Counted from the stretch's first letter, positions 1-12,130 are shown. The stretch is DNA of 64,000 nt from Dichomitus squalens LYAD-421 SS1 (GCF_000275845.1 NW_006766886.1:1526945-1590944), one strand, 5' to 3'. Notes: generated by a model from the letters alone, not told the origin. Translations and numbers: made by a program.

Positions 1-513
1 CGACCTGCGGTCTCCGCTGTGCGGGTGCCCGTTCCGCGGCGCCGGCATCGAGGAACAAAGTCTAGTCCTCTGGTGCACCAGGCCCCTGAAGGGGCCCGTG
101 TGATGAACAAGGGCTCGTCGACTGCTCAAAGCATTCGTACATATTTTCCGCTTACTACTTCCAAAGCTTGATCGTTACAAGGCAGAGGACAACCGACAGC
201 TCATATCGCGGCGTTAATACCTAGTACTAACAGCCATCACCAGGTCAGACACGGTATATCGCAGAGAAATGATTATGGACTCAACGTCACTACCGTCGAC
301 CTTGTTTTCCTCTCTGTGATGGCAGAGTGCTCTTGCCTGAGTTTTGAAGTCGCGTAAGTAAGCAACTTGTTCAAGAACATACGCGCCTGCATCAGCCACT
401 CGGCTATCACGGCCCTGGCACGCGAGATTGGCATGGTCGATTTCTCCGCGTGCTCGTCCTGCCCTTGAGGGCCTGCCATTTCTCTCCGCGCCTTACGGGG
501 TGCAGGCCCACGA
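1..513. other. intergenic / 5' flank of the GH5 gene
   Basis: No reading frame here looks like a gene; short open frames occur on both strands without recognisable domains or consistent splice sites. The right part is the promoter and leader of the glucanase that starts at 514. The far left may be the UTR of a gene outside the window. Confidence 0.4.
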
Positions 514-2528
514 GTGTGCTGCGAACAACTCTCTCTCACAGCCCATGCCTTGAGAATGCATCGTCTTTCTGGATTCTTGAGAATCGTGCTGCTACTGGTC
601 ACGCTCGTCACCTTATGCCACGCTCGCCAACAATGCCGCTTGGTCTCGAAACTAGACGTTCAGCCCGAGGGTAGTGATCCTCAGGCTCCGCTTTCCGCCA
701 GTCCCAAGTCGTCCTCGCAGACTGTTTCTCAAACGGCTTCTGCGTCCGCTACACCATCTATCACGCCTTTCAACTATGGTAAAGACACGATCCGGGGAGT
801 TAACCTGTGAGTGATAGATACTTCTGTTACTTCGTCCACACTCGCTTAGGCATCTGGGCGAAGCGGTGGATGGTTTGTCTTGGAGGTGAGTCATACAACG
901 TTTGCGTTCTACCTCCTTCACCCTAAGCCTGTATAGCCATGGATTACCCCAAGCATATTCGAGAACACGAACAACTCAGATATTATAGACGAATATACGT
1001 TCGGACAAATGCTAGACGCGGATTACGCCCTAGATGTCCTGCAGAACCATTGGGATACATGGATTACCGAGGACGATTTTGCTGCAATTGCGGCAGCGGG
1101 GTTGAATCATGTACGGTGAGTGTTCCAATTTCTATCCTTCTACTCCGCACCGGGACGTCTACTGTCTGGTATTCCTGCGGAACGTAGTCAGCAGCCGGGC
1201 AGCTCATTCTTGCAATAGCATGCAGATTGGCTACTGGTCGATCCCGATTACCTCTGCCGATACAAATTATACAACGTCGGTGACCCCGTACATCGCCGGC
1301 GCATGGCCATACCTGCTCCGCGCGCTCGGTTGGGCCAAGAAGCATGGCGTCCATGTTATCCTCGACCTGCACGGCGCTCCAGGCTCGCAGAACGGCTACG
1401 ACAACTCAGGGCAGCGAGGCTCGGCGGACTGGGCACAGGGAGACAACGTCGCACGCACTGTGGACATCGTGCGGTTCGTCGCAGACCAGATTGGAGGGAT
1501 GATCGATGTCCTCGAGCTGCTCAACGAACCCGGTGGCTGGCAGAGCGACATAGCGGATGTAATTGGCCAATATTGGCAGGACGGATACAACGCCGTCCGG
1601 AATGCCACCGGGACCTCGCTGAAGGTCATGATCGGAGATGCTTTTCTCGGCGTTGATGTAGGTACTTGTTGCTTGGCGTCGACGATGGCGCTGATATATC
1701 CTGCAGAACTGGGACGGATTCTTGACTTATCCTGATGCGCAAGGGGTGCTCATGGATTTCGTACGTGTCTTAAAAACACGCTGTTCACCTTCGATGTTAA
1801 TCCTCACGCCGGTACCTCTCCCAGCATGAGTACCAGATCTTCAATTACGACCAGCTCGAAATGTCCCAGGACGAGCACATCAACGTATGTCATCTGTCGA
1901 ACACTCTCGGAGTCCGTGAATATGACTAATTCCGGAGATCGTACCCTCGGCGTTGTCTAGTACTCCTGTCAGGTACTCCAGACCCTGAGTAATTATGCCA
2001 AATCGAACCTGTACACAGTGAGCGGGGAATGGTCGAACGCTATTACCGACTGTGCCAAGTGGCTCAATGGCCGAGGGGTCGGTGCCCGGTGGGATGGCAC
2101 CTGGCAGAGCAACCAACCTACTTTTGGAAGCTGCGACGGATACACAGGCAATATGTCCACTTTCAGCGACGACTACAAGAAGTTCCTGCGGAAGTGCGTG
2201 TTCTTTCTCATCGTTATCTGGTGTCTAGATAGAAGCTCACATGGCGGTGCGGTAACTCATTCTACTTGCATTTCCATGGGAAGATACTTCGAGTCTCAAG
2301 TCGCAATCGGCGAGGCTATTCAGGGTTGGATATTCTGGACTTGGAAGGTAACGCGTTCCAGGCAGGGTTCTCTGACAGATGCGCGCAACATGCTTACGGA
2401 GCCTATCGTTACGGCAGGCCGAGAATGCGGACGACTGGAGCTATCAAAAGGGGTTGGAAGGCGGCTGGATCCCCCAAGACCCGACGGATAGGCTGTACCC
2501 GGACATTTGTTCGAATTCTACTTCGTGA
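514..2528 (+). CDS. secreted exo-beta-1,3-glucanase, glycoside hydrolase family 5 (EXG1-like)
   Basis: Exons 514-806, 864-885, 937-1115, 1219-1657, 1707-1760, 1825-1884, 1961-2193, 2284-2347 and 2418-2528 join in phase to 484 codons. The N-terminus has a hydrophobic stretch (LRIVLLLVTLVTL), a probable signal peptide, then a Ser/Thr/Pro-rich linker. The core starts with GVNLGGWFVLEPWITPS, the hallmark of fungal EXG1-type glucan 1,3-beta-glucosidases. The acid/base Glu lies in LELLNEPGGW (about residue 268) and the nucleophile Glu in SGEWS (about residue 372), followed by TDCAKWLNGRG. The family releases glucose from the ends of beta-1,3-glucan in cell walls or extracellular glucan. Exon 8 continues FLRKYFESQV across the junction, supporting that splice. 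The third acceptor (before 1219) is the least certain. The last exon ends DICSNSTS then TGA. Both catalytic residues are intact, so the enzyme should be active. Confidence 0.93.
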
Positions 2529-3202
2529 ACCATAGAATGCACCCAGGAGTCTGGCTGATCGTTTGCGGAACAATGTACGTTCGCGCCCTTTTAATCCTAA
2601 AGCTCTAAGTCGATAGGGTCAGTTGACTCCTGACCTGTAGATGTATTTACCCTTGAAGGACAGCTGTATCATTGCTTTGTATTTTTGTCTAGATTACGAC
2701 AGGGTTCGAATTGAGAACGCCATCTGGCAGACCAGCAGACAGGCCGCAGCAAAAACGACTAGCGCCGCGATACAACGCGATCCGGATTCCCATAGTCACC
2801 CATCGCGGTGCTTCAAAAACAGCGGGAGAGTCATCGGGGATTGCGTTGGTTTGACCGCAAGACCCGACCGCACGTCAGCCACATTCCTCGGATTCCCTGC
2901 AGTCCCGCGAATCCAACGATACATCATTCGGGGTGCAGATAAGACCCCGACGTCAGCTGTTGTCAACCTGCCACTCCGAAACGAGACTAATCAAGGGACA
3001 TCCTCGCGTCGAGGAAGACGCGGGACCTCGTAAATGCCCCTCGAACCACAACACCATGCGCATATGCACCGCCTACGCAATGGGACGATTCCAAGTTTCA
3101 GCAATTGTGAGGGAGACGCCTCAAGGCCGAGTGGCGTAGCCTCTCTTCTCGAGGGAACTCCGACACCACATAGTAGCGGAAGACAGCAAGTATGATAATC
3201 AT
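2529..3202. other. intergenic, tail-to-tail
   Basis: This is the space between the 3' ends of the glucanase (+) and the mitochondrial protein gene (-). Open frames at 2641-3139 have no recognisable domain. I see no repeat or RNA gene. Confidence 0.4.
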
Positions 3203-5002
3203 TCATCTATGACTTGTCCTAGAGGAGTCCGCAGCACTGGTCCAGTCCGCCGCAGTAGCATGGCCCGTACCAGCGGCGTTCTCTCTAGACGGGTCGGTCG
3301 AGAGCCGCTGTTGGAGCTCGTACTGAGCTAACCAATCTGGTTTCAGCCCTTCCCGCTTCTTTTGGGCGTTCTCAATGTGCTTCTGAATGACTTCCGCTTC
3401 TTCAGGAATAGACAGGGCGATGCTCTCTTCCTGCACACCCTCTGTCTTGGGCCGCGCGTTCTACATACGGATGCAATGCATGAGTCAGCGCCCGCAGGAA
3501 GAAGCGGAAGCACGAGCTCCGAGACCAGTTGACCCACCTCGCGTCGCCGCTCGTAGGCTAAGGAAATCTGCTTCATGAAGTACAGCTCCTCCCCCGCCGC
3601 CATGTACTTCCAGTTCGCTTCGCGCTCTTCCGCAATGAACGGCCGTATACGGACATCTTCCCAATTGACCCCGCGCGCTGCCTCCTCTTCGGTCTTCCCG
3701 AAGTAGCGCTCCCGATACGACAGCAAGGCCGTCAGCGATGCCCCTGCTCCGTCAATCCACCGTTCGAGACGCCGTTTGTGATTCAGTGTCGCGCTTCCTG
3801 CGAGAAGACTACGGACGACGCCAAATCGGGCTAGCGACCTGGAAGTCTCGCCGCGAACAATAATGTCTGGGACCTTTTGTCCCAACAGGTTGATCCATTC
3901 AGCGACGGGATCAACAACTTCCACCATTATGCGGGGCTTGTGGGGGGTGTTTTTGAGCACTCCACCGGTGGGCGTGAGCGAAGGGGCTCACCTCGTTATG
4001 GGAGGCTTCCATAAATGATGTTAGTTTCACGTTCGCTGGGTTTCCATCAACGATGGTATCGATATTGAACTGCGCGAGATACGCTGGCAGGAGTATAGGA
4101 TACGCCGCTATCTGCAGAATGCAACGCTTGAGTCGTCCCCCAATAGCCTGTGAGGCGTGATGCTCACCATCGTCTCTTCCACGGAGGACGGCTCGAAGCG
4201 GAAGGAATTGGAGATAGTTGCATCCGCGAGAGACATCGAGCGCGCTGCCTCTATCAATTTGAGCGGGGTCACGCTGAACGGCAGACAAAGGACGTCGTCC
4301 GCGCCGTCCTTCCGCAGTGCCTCTGACCAGGGTACTGGTTCAGTAGATTGCACCTTTGGCGAAATCAAATTCCTCGTCGAGAGGGGAGGAAAGACGTAGC
4401 CTGTAACGAGACAACTCAATGAACAGCAGTCACCATTGAGTAAGATATATATCGACCTGGCACAGTACTGTTATAGGATTTCCATTAAGTCTTGTCATGA
4501 TTGGCCTAATAGTAAGGATGAACGTACCAAACAGTGAAGAGCGCCTGAGCTATTTCCTATATGAACAGGGTCATTGCCACTGTATATGAAAGGTTTAGAT
4601 CTATACCTTTTTGTAATCAGTATCGCCAGCAGACTGCTTAAACAGCGCATTAGCCGTAACCTCCGCATCAATAATCCACGTCGGCAAGTAGACGGCTTGT
4701 AGTCGTGAAGGTTTGAGTGCCTCGATGTTGAGACCGGGAAGTATGCGTCGCAGCCATGCGCTGAACATTTTGTTCCCAGTGAACATCGACGTCCAAAAGC
4801 TGAGGTCCTCCGCCGCTCTCTCGCGGGACACAACAAATGGGAAGGCTGACCGCGAGCGGGGATGTGAGAATCATGTATGGGCAGGACAGGATGACCGCAA
4901 CGAATGACCTCTGACTTTGCTGGAGTATGGCCTGTGACCATAGAGGCTGGCCTGACTACATCGCCTGAGTGCAGCAGTTCCGTTGCTCCGTACAGACAGC
5001 AT
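3203..5002 (-). CDS. unknown mitochondrial protein
   Basis: The first exon (ATG 5002-5000) encodes MLSVRSNGTAALRRCSQAS and on to YSSKVR. It is Arg/Ser-rich and free of acidic residues, a typical mitochondrial presequence. It splices (AGAG|gt) into AFPFVVSRERAAEDLSFW, then LPTWIIDAEVTAN, a probable 22-nt micro-exon near 4530-4550, GYVFPPLSTRN (from about 4406), AAYPILLPAYLAQF, PRIMVEVVDPVAEW, and a Lys/Glu-rich helical end after NARPKTEGVQEES, stopping at 3203-3205. The product is about 430 residues. I do not recognise the family. The aromatic Pro-rich 'YLPTWIIDAE' and 'LPAYLAQF' segments look like conserved core motifs. Alternative acceptors exist around 4140 and 4086. The N-terminal import signal and the reading through of at least six exons make this a real gene; its function is unknown. 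Confidence 0.7.
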
Positions 5003-5216
5003 GGGGCGCGAAGCAGAACAAGGCAGAGTACAAGTGTGACACGGCCAGTCCGACGTCCGTGTTGCTCGGTGTTGAGGTCAAGACCCTAGACCAAGGTTAG
5101 GGCTGAAGCATGGATCACGTGCGTCATACGTGTCCCCAGAGCGCGAAGTGCGGACGCGCGCGACCTCGCAGCCACCAAACGTGTTCTCGTCCCCTCATTC
5201 TCTCTGGGTTGTAGGC

Positions 5217-6665
5217 ATGGGGTCTCTTACTTGCTTGCTTTTTCTGGTACTGTCTCTAGTTCTTCTCGTTCATGCGGCAGACCTCTACAAAGTCTTAGAG
5301 CGTTAGTTGAAGGCGCGCAGCCCCTCGGCCAAATATGTCTCTAACTGACTATGCTTCTCTAGTCTCCAAATCTGCCTCGGAGCAGGATATTCGCAAGGCG
5401 TACAAGAAGCTCAGGTGTGTTTAGTCTCTGTATGCTAACTTCATGTTCCTCACTGATTTATAACAGTCGAAAATATCATCCGGACAAGAACAAGGAACCT
5501 GGCGCGGAAGAGAAGTTCGTGGAGATCGCTCATGGTTAGTCCATGGCAACACTAGACCTGGACTTATTGCTGAGCCCTCTTTAGCCTATGAGGTCTTGTC
5601 CGACTCTACCAAACGGCAAATCTACGATCGCCATGGCGAGGAAGGTCTCAAGGCGCACGAAGGCGGACATCAGCACCACGCGAACCCCTTCGATATGTTC
5701 CAGAGTTTCTTCGGAGGGGGCGGATATGGCGGACATCAAGTGCGCAAGGGCCCCACCTCCACAAGCGAGTTTGAAATCTCACTTGCGGACATCTACACTG
5801 GCGCGAGCATCGACTTCATGGTCAAGAAGCGCATCCTGTGTGACCACTGTCGTGGTACCGGCGCCGCCTCTTCGAGCGACATTCACGAATGTAAGGCCTG
5901 TAACGGCCAAGGTGTCCGCATTGTTCGCCAGCAGATCATGCCCGGTATGATCACGCAGTCTCAAGTTACGTGCAACGAGTGCGGTGGGCGCGGTCGTGTG
6001 ATTGGCAAGAAATGCCCTCACTGTAATGGGAACAAAGTGATGGACCACACGCAACACTATACTCTGGAGGTTCCGAAGGGCGCGCCGGAGGGCCATGAGG
6101 TCGTGTTTGAAGGCGAGGCGGACGAGAGTCCGGACTGGGAGCCCGGAGATGTTGTCATCAGGATCAGGAGCAAGAAGGAGCGTGGTGGATGGCGGAGGAA
6201 GGAGAGCGGGTTGTACTGGAAAGAGACCATATCCATAGAAGAAGTGCGTCCTGCGCTCGTGCCGTTGATCATGCGCTCATGCTCCTCCCAGGCCCTGCTG
6301 GGTTTCGAGCGCAACCTAACACACTTAGACGGGCACATCATAGAATTGCAGCGTCATGGTGTAACGCAGCCAGGTAAATATACGCTGCATTGTATGTCCA
6401 GGGTTTACTGAAATTTGTTCCAGGCTACGTACAGACTATTAAGGGAGAAGGCATGCCCATCTTCGACACGCCATCGGAACACGGCGACTTGTATGTCGAG
6501 TACAACGTCGTTCTCCCTACAGAGATTTCGCCAGAAACTAAGAAGCGTGCGTCTATTGATACTACTTAGAAGCAGCGACAATATCTGACGGACCATGCGT
6601 TATCAGGGCTACATGCTGCGTTCCACCCCGAAGCAACCGGGAGCCATCCAACGGACGAGTTATAG
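5217..6665 (+). CDS. SCJ1: ER-lumenal DnaJ chaperone (Scj1/DNAJB11-like)
   Basis: Exons 5217-5301, 5363-5414, 5467-5534, 5585-6243, 6292-6373, 6424-6546 and 6607-6665 give 375 residues. A hydrophobic leader (SLTCLLFLVLSLVLLVHA) is followed directly by the J domain (DLYKVLE, then KYHPDKNKEPG with the HPD tripeptide that stimulates Hsp70 ATPase). Next come a Gly/His-rich linker (GGHQHHANPFDMFQ) and the zinc-finger region with four Cys pairs: CDHCRGTG, CKACNGQG, CNECGGRG, CPHCNGNK. The fourth lacks the final Gly. The C-terminal substrate-binding domain includes YTLEVPKGAPEGH. The chain ends HPTDEL, close to the HDEL/KDEL retrieval signal, which with the signal peptide places it in the ER lumen as a co-chaperone of the BiP/Kar2 type. 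All junctions keep phase. Confidence 0.93.
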
Positions 6666-7039
6666 ACTTATTGGGTTGTAAAGTATATTTGGTTGTATGC
6701 CACGCTAATCTTATTTGCTTTGGGTATCCATGCCGAGCATGATGTCGCTCAGCACTGCATGTAGTTCGTAAAGGGGGTGCGGTCCAGGCATTCGTCCTCT
6801 CGATTCCGAAGCTTCCCGCTTATGTACAGCCATCGGCGCGCATGCGAGGAGCGATTCGGAGAACAAAACGTGGGCCGCGAATTGTGTGCCTCTGAAAGAG
6901 TCAACCCCGCCCAACGGCAGCGAAGAACCTCCACAACACCGCCCCAGGACATCACCGCTCACATACCAGTGCGCCCGGCATGTAATATCACCTCCCTAAT
7001 GACCCTCGCTAAATCATGTACAGACTATCCTGCGAGCAG
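6666..7039. other. intergenic; possible short minus-strand coding tail
   Basis: On the minus strand 6962-6711 reads a protein-like stretch ending MLGMDTQSK then TAA, with no ATG and no clear upstream exon. It could be the last exon of a small gene or chance. Nothing else is visible. Confidence 0.25.
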
Positions 7040-8383
7040 ATGACAATGACTTTCCCCTCAACACGCCCTCATGCACCGCGCTCTGCTATGCATACCTCAC
7101 TTGCGGTGGAAGTCCTAGAAAGGGTCATCGACTACTGTTCTGGTATACCTTACACCCTCTGCAACCTGACTCTGACGTGTCGCCAGCTCCTGCCTCGAAG
7201 CCGCTAACATCTATCGCTTCTATTTTGATCAAGGGTGCAGACCTGGGAAGGCTCTACTCGTTTTGTGACGTACTCAATGCACAACCAGAACTCAGCCTTC
7301 TCATTAGCTCCATCACTATTGTGGTGAATACTGGAATACGGGAGTTGAAAATCCAGCCGACCTTACTCGAGATCGCCCCCGTCGTCCTTCTGACTCTACC
7401 CCGCCTATGCCGATGGGAGATTGTTGAGATCTCACCCCGTGGTCACACCTCTCGACTCGATATGTCTGGTACGAGAACTCATAACACCTTCAACTTCCGT
7501 TCTCTTGTCTCCTCTCGCAAGTACGGCGCAACATTACGGACCCTGTGCTTACGACGGGTGTGCTATTCCACCTGCGATGACTTGACACGATTCCTCGAGG
7601 CCTTTCCTGCCCTGATGGACCTGCGCTGCGAACGCATCACCTTCGGAAAGCCTGGAAACCTCTTCAGGAGAGTCGGTAGATGGTCAAGAGGGGGAAAAAC
7701 CTAGACACCCACAGTTGGCTAGGTTGGAGGTGAGAACGAGACCATGTTATAGAACGACGCCATCTAAGATTGCTGATCCTGGACATCCCAGATCGACGTC
7801 GGAATCGCGAAGGAGGCCGTTGACATGCTCTTGGAAACCCACGCGCGAGTAGATGCCCTCGAGGAGATAATCCTCGATGTGATGAACATATCTCCGGACA
7901 ACGCGGGTGCGTCCTTAACCAATTAATCCCCGCATAGGTTCATCGCTCACACTCACTACACCAGGACGCTTCATAACCTTCATCTCCCAGTTGCCTCGCG
8001 TACGCTGCCTGACCCTCAGTCTTAGGTTGGGCCGCGACGACAAGGAGATGCTTCGGGGACTTAGTCATATGCTCCAAGTCTTGAGGGAGCTATTCAACTC
8101 GTCGGTGTTGACAAGCACTTCGCCTGGAGTGGTGGTCCAGCTTGTTACTGCAGCTCCAGGGCACTTCGATCACGCACTCTCCAAGGCAGACGCCATTCAG
8201 ATACGCCGGGAGTTGGAGGGCCAGCTTCTCCGCATCCCTCTTCAGCGAATGATACTCTACGTCTGGAACATCAAAGCCAATAGAGAACAATTTTGGATAA
8301 GTGAACTCGAGCATGATTTTCCAAGACTACGTCCAAGTGGTCTACTTATGTCTCGTGCGGACCGAGGTAAGAGTATCCAAGAA
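7040..8383 (+). pseudogene. F-box-like protein gene, disrupted
   Basis: From ATG 7040 the frame encodes LAVEVLERVIDYC then LCNLTLTCRQLLPRSR, an F-box-like helical start of the kind abundant in polypores. A TAA follows at 7204-7206. The coding sense resumes in another frame with GADLGRLYSFCDVL and LRTLCLRRVCYST. A second frame change lies near 7650-7680, after which GEKPRHPQLARLE continues. The two later introns (about 7735-7790 and 7907-7964) still have good GT/AG ends and join IDVGIAKEAVDMLLE to GRFITFISQLPRVRC. There is no stop at the expected end: the frame runs straight into the WD40 remnant. Two independent breaks and the run-on end argue for a pseudogene. Missed introns could explain one of the breaks but not both easily. 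Confidence 0.65.
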
Positions 8384-9443
8384 ATGATTAGTACGGCCCT
8401 GACTTGGTTAGTATTCACCAACATCGGTCATGACGACATTGTCTCTACATTCACCGTCTCTCCAGACAGCAAGTAGGCCGCGACTGGGTCTTCCGACACT
8501 ACCATTATACTCTGGGAGCTCGAATGTAGACAAACCACCCATCAATGGGTCGCCCACTACGGGGAGGTCACTTGCCTCGCGTTCTCCCTGAATAGCAAGA
8601 AGTTAGTGTCCGGTGGCCGAGACCACAGTCTCAACATCTGGGGCCTCAGTCAGGGTGTAGAGCGGCTTGCAAGCCTGAAGGGTCACGCTAAGCCTTTGTC
8701 TGTTTGTGCGTGGTCCCCTGGCGGTAACCTGATCGCGTCGTCCGGATCGCTGGACAGAACCATTCGTGTAATGGGATTGGCAGACATTCCAGCTTCAATA
8801 TGTGCTAGAATTTGAGCTCTCCCTCTCGCACGCTACCAACCTCGTCGTATTCTCCCAGGACTCTCATTGGCTTGCTACAGACAACGGTGGTCCCCTCTGT
8901 TACACCTGGCACCCGAAGACAGGTGCCCCTCATGTGACCCTCAGAGGGCACGAAACGCAGATTCGGATCGCAGTCTTCGATGGCGAGAGTAGGCGAATCG
9001 CCACTGCGTCCGGAGTGGGAGCCATGTCGTTCGCGTCTGGGATGTCGCGACAGGAGCAGAGCTCCTTGCATTTCGGCGACATCCAACGTGGATTCGTGAT
9101 ATTTCCTTCTCCCCTGACGGTCGGGTGATGCTCTCCGTGGCGGATCACAGAGCACCAGTCATTTGGGACGCAGCCACTGGTGCCGTGTTACGGACCCTGG
9201 AGGACCACAAGAAGATCGTGAGGAGGGCGCGCTTCTCCCCGGACGGGAAGTGGGTACATAGTCTCGGCGTCGTATGACGAGGCTGTCCGCCTATGGAGGA
9301 CTCACGACGGGTTATGCATGGCGACTTTCGCAGAGCACTCTGCGCGAGCGACGCACATCGCGTTTCCCCCCGATGGTGAGGCGTTTGCCTCTGCTGGTCG
9401 TGATGGGGCCGTGTACGTGCACCGGTTGTGCGACATTGTGTAG
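8384..9443 (+). pseudogene. WD40-repeat protein gene with one nonsense and three frameshifts
   Basis: The segment reads as a single-exon WD40 beta-propeller. Repeat signatures include SPDSK, AATGSSDTTIILWELE, VSGGRDHSLNIW, ASSGSLDRTIRV, HVVRVWDVATGAELL, FSPDGRVMLSVADH and SASYDEAVRLW, ending in TAG at 9441-9443. The frame is broken four times: TAG at 8474-8476 where SPDSK-Trp is expected (TGG to TAG), an extra base near 8770, a shift near 9015-9025, and a shift near 9255-9262. Between the breaks the coding sense is excellent, so decay is recent. The intact protein would be a scaffold of unknown partner. The in-frame link to the F-box remnant upstream suggests both were lost together or once fused. 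Confidence 0.85.
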
Positions 9444-9696
9444 AGTTTCAATCTGTTACTATCGCTCTTTCGTCAGGAATTCAGGTGCATGATCTCAACT
9501 TTCAAGCTCATATTGCTATGTATACAATTTATCTTCTTCCCTTATATCATACAATCGAGTAGCTATGTGCGCGATGTGAAACCGGGTGGTACAGGAAACA
9601 TATGACCAGTGTAGAGTCCGATGCCAGAGGGATCATACTGCATTAGATAAACCGAGAATGTGCGCTCGACGCACACACTACCCACCAACCACCTCA

Positions 9697-12130
9697 CTAG
9701 ACTGACTGCGCACGGCGAGCCCGTCTCTCCGCCCTTTCCGCCCTGCGCTCCTGCTTCCGCTCCCGTCGTGCCTCACGCCTCTCCTTCCGGAAGTAATTAG
9801 AGTCCTCCCGGCGCATGCGCACGTTCTCCCGGAGGACTCTCGCGTTCTCCTTGGCGGTCGACACCCTTCCGCGCACCCGCTCGCTGACCGAAGAAAACAG
9901 CCTCTCCCCAGCCGCCCTCAGCTCCTTCGCACGCGTCTTGGCACGCTCGTGCCGCGCCCTAATGTTCTCCCGGACGACCTCGATGGTCGCCTTGGATTGC
10001 TCCAACACGCCACCCGTCTGCTCGTTGATCGCCCGCGTGAGGTCGTCAAGCGCGTCCATGATCTCCTGAAGCTCGCTCCGCGTCTGCGTGAACATCATGC
10101 GCATGTCGAAGTACTCCGAAAGCGCGCCCGCGAGGCGGGTGCTCAGCGCGTACAGAGACTCGTCTTCGGCGTCCGTAGCACGTGCCTTGCCCTTGCCCTT
10201 CGCTGAGGTAGGCGGGGGAGCGATTACAGCGAAGGCAGGACCCTTGGTGAACGCCTGGTTGCTGAGCGCAGGCGTGGGTGGCGTCGGGCGCAGCACGAGA
10301 TCCGTGGTGGGCCTGAACTTCTCCGGCCAGGTGATGAGTCCACATCCGCAGGCACACACCGACGGTGCGCCAGCACGGTCGGCGTCCTCGGCGGGTGCAG
10401 TGGTCGAAGACGGGATTGCCTTGGTTGCAACGGAGGACGTGGACGCAACAGCGTAGGGGCTGACCGCCGCGAAGGCGAAGTCTTTGAGGGAGGACGCGAT
10501 CAGTCCTACACTGGACGGGCTCGTTGCGGGTGCCGGGAGGGAAGCGTTCATTATCGGCGTCGGAGCGGGACGCGCAACCATGCCGAGTGTGGGAGAAGCA
10601 CGGCGCATTCCCGGGAGGGGGAGCGACCCGTTCACGAGATAGCCGAGCACAATGGAGAGGATCGCGAACCTGGGGAATCAGAGGTCAGCGCAATACTGTG
10701 CACCACATACATATGCGATTCGTACAAAGTGAATGCATGTCGTGACGCGAGGTGGTAACGGGCCCACTGTTCGGACCATGGAAGGAGCGGCCTGAGAGCG
10801 CGGCGGACCTTGGCAGGTGATGCCTCCTCGATCTCCTCCTCCTCGACCACGGCTGACCTGCCAGACGTGAAAGCGTGGGAGATGAGTCTACTCCTGACAA
10901 TGCCGAAGCCGTCCCACTGGTGCTCAGCATCGAGCAGGCGGTCACCAGAAGTGGTCAATTCGCCCTCCTTCTCGAGCTCATCTTGGTTGTGAAGGACAGG
11001 GAGGTACAGCGTATGGTCGGGTACGATTATGTTCGCAGACGGAAGGAATACGATAGCGAGCGACGGCCGATCTGTAAGGATAAGAGCACTCTGCTGTGAT
11101 TGGATGAAGTGAGCTTCCCACAATGATAGGCAGAACGACCTACCTCCTTCCCACCAATAGATAGCACGTTCTCAGTGCGATCGACGATAGAGATGGTATA
11201 GTGCGGGTGCGCCGAGCGACCACCAGTGAGCAGCGCTCGGATGTTCTGAGGTACGTCGATCGGCGGGAGCGACGAGAAGCCGCACTGCGTCGCAGCCATG
11301 AGCTTCTCAAGCAGTCTGTGAACAACACGATGCTTGGTCTCCGAGGATGTGCCGTACAGGACGATATTGAAGTCGACCGCAGCACTGGAATGGATCTCCG
11401 TACGTGCGCCTGCAACCACGCGAGCGTCCGTGGGCGTGGTGGTTGAGCCCGGAACCGCAGCGGGCGCTGTGACGACGTCCGTAGAGCCTTCCGTCTCTGT
11501 CTCCCTATCTGACAGGGCTATACCGGTGCCCGTGCCGATGTCCGTGTCGGCGGTGATGTCCTCGTAGGACGGACTAACCGAGTGTGCACCGGGGCTGGTG
11601 CTGGTGAGGGGATCAGGGAAGGACAGACGGAGGTCGCGAGAGTGTACGACGGACGTCTGGACTGAGGCATTGAGCGAGTTCGAACGAGACGCACTGAGGG
11701 TGCTGACCATGCTCTGGTCGAGGCCGTCCTTGACCTTGCGGTCCTCCTCGGGGTCGTCGAGTGCGGCGTGCCGTGCCACAGCAGCCTCAGACAGTGCAAC
11801 CATCCTGAACGACAGGGACTGCTGAGACAACTGGAGGATGGGGTCGGCTATTGCTGCATCCTCTTCGGTAACCTCGGGAGAGGCGGCGGGAGGCACCTCG
11901 TCGGACCCGTCCTCGATGATACCCTCCCAGCCTTGGATCTCGCCTTCACGAGAGCTACCGAAGCTTGCAAGCGACCTGCGCGAAGGCGGTCTGTAGTCGG
12001 AGGCGAGATCTTCACGATCACTATCATCCAGGGAATCGTTGTCCTCGGAGGCCCGAGAGCTGATGTCCAGCCAGTCGGAGTCAGACAGAGACTCAACTTC
12101 GGAGAGATTGTTCAAATCATTGGAATCCAT
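9697..12130 (-). CDS. unknown acidic / coiled-coil protein with an LIR-like N-terminus
   Basis: Three exons (12130-11144, 11093-10711, 10669-9697) join in phase to 780 residues. The N-terminus is acidic and serine-rich with SLSDSDWLDISS at residues 15-26. A long disordered Ser/Thr/Pro region follows, then a compact folded-looking part (VDFNIVLYGTSSETKHRVVHRLLEKL ... in two segments, through SALILTDRPSLAIVFLPSAN) that resembles a nucleotide-binding or alpha/beta fold but lacks a clear P-loop. After residue 457 comes a short hydrophobic run (FAILSIVLGYLVNG). The last third is a Lys/Arg/Glu-rich coiled coil ending RRAERAERRARRAQSV. I do not recognise the family; it looks like a conserved basidiomycete-specific protein. 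The acidic-flanked WLDI fits an Atg8-interacting motif, which is inference only. Confidence 0.8.
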
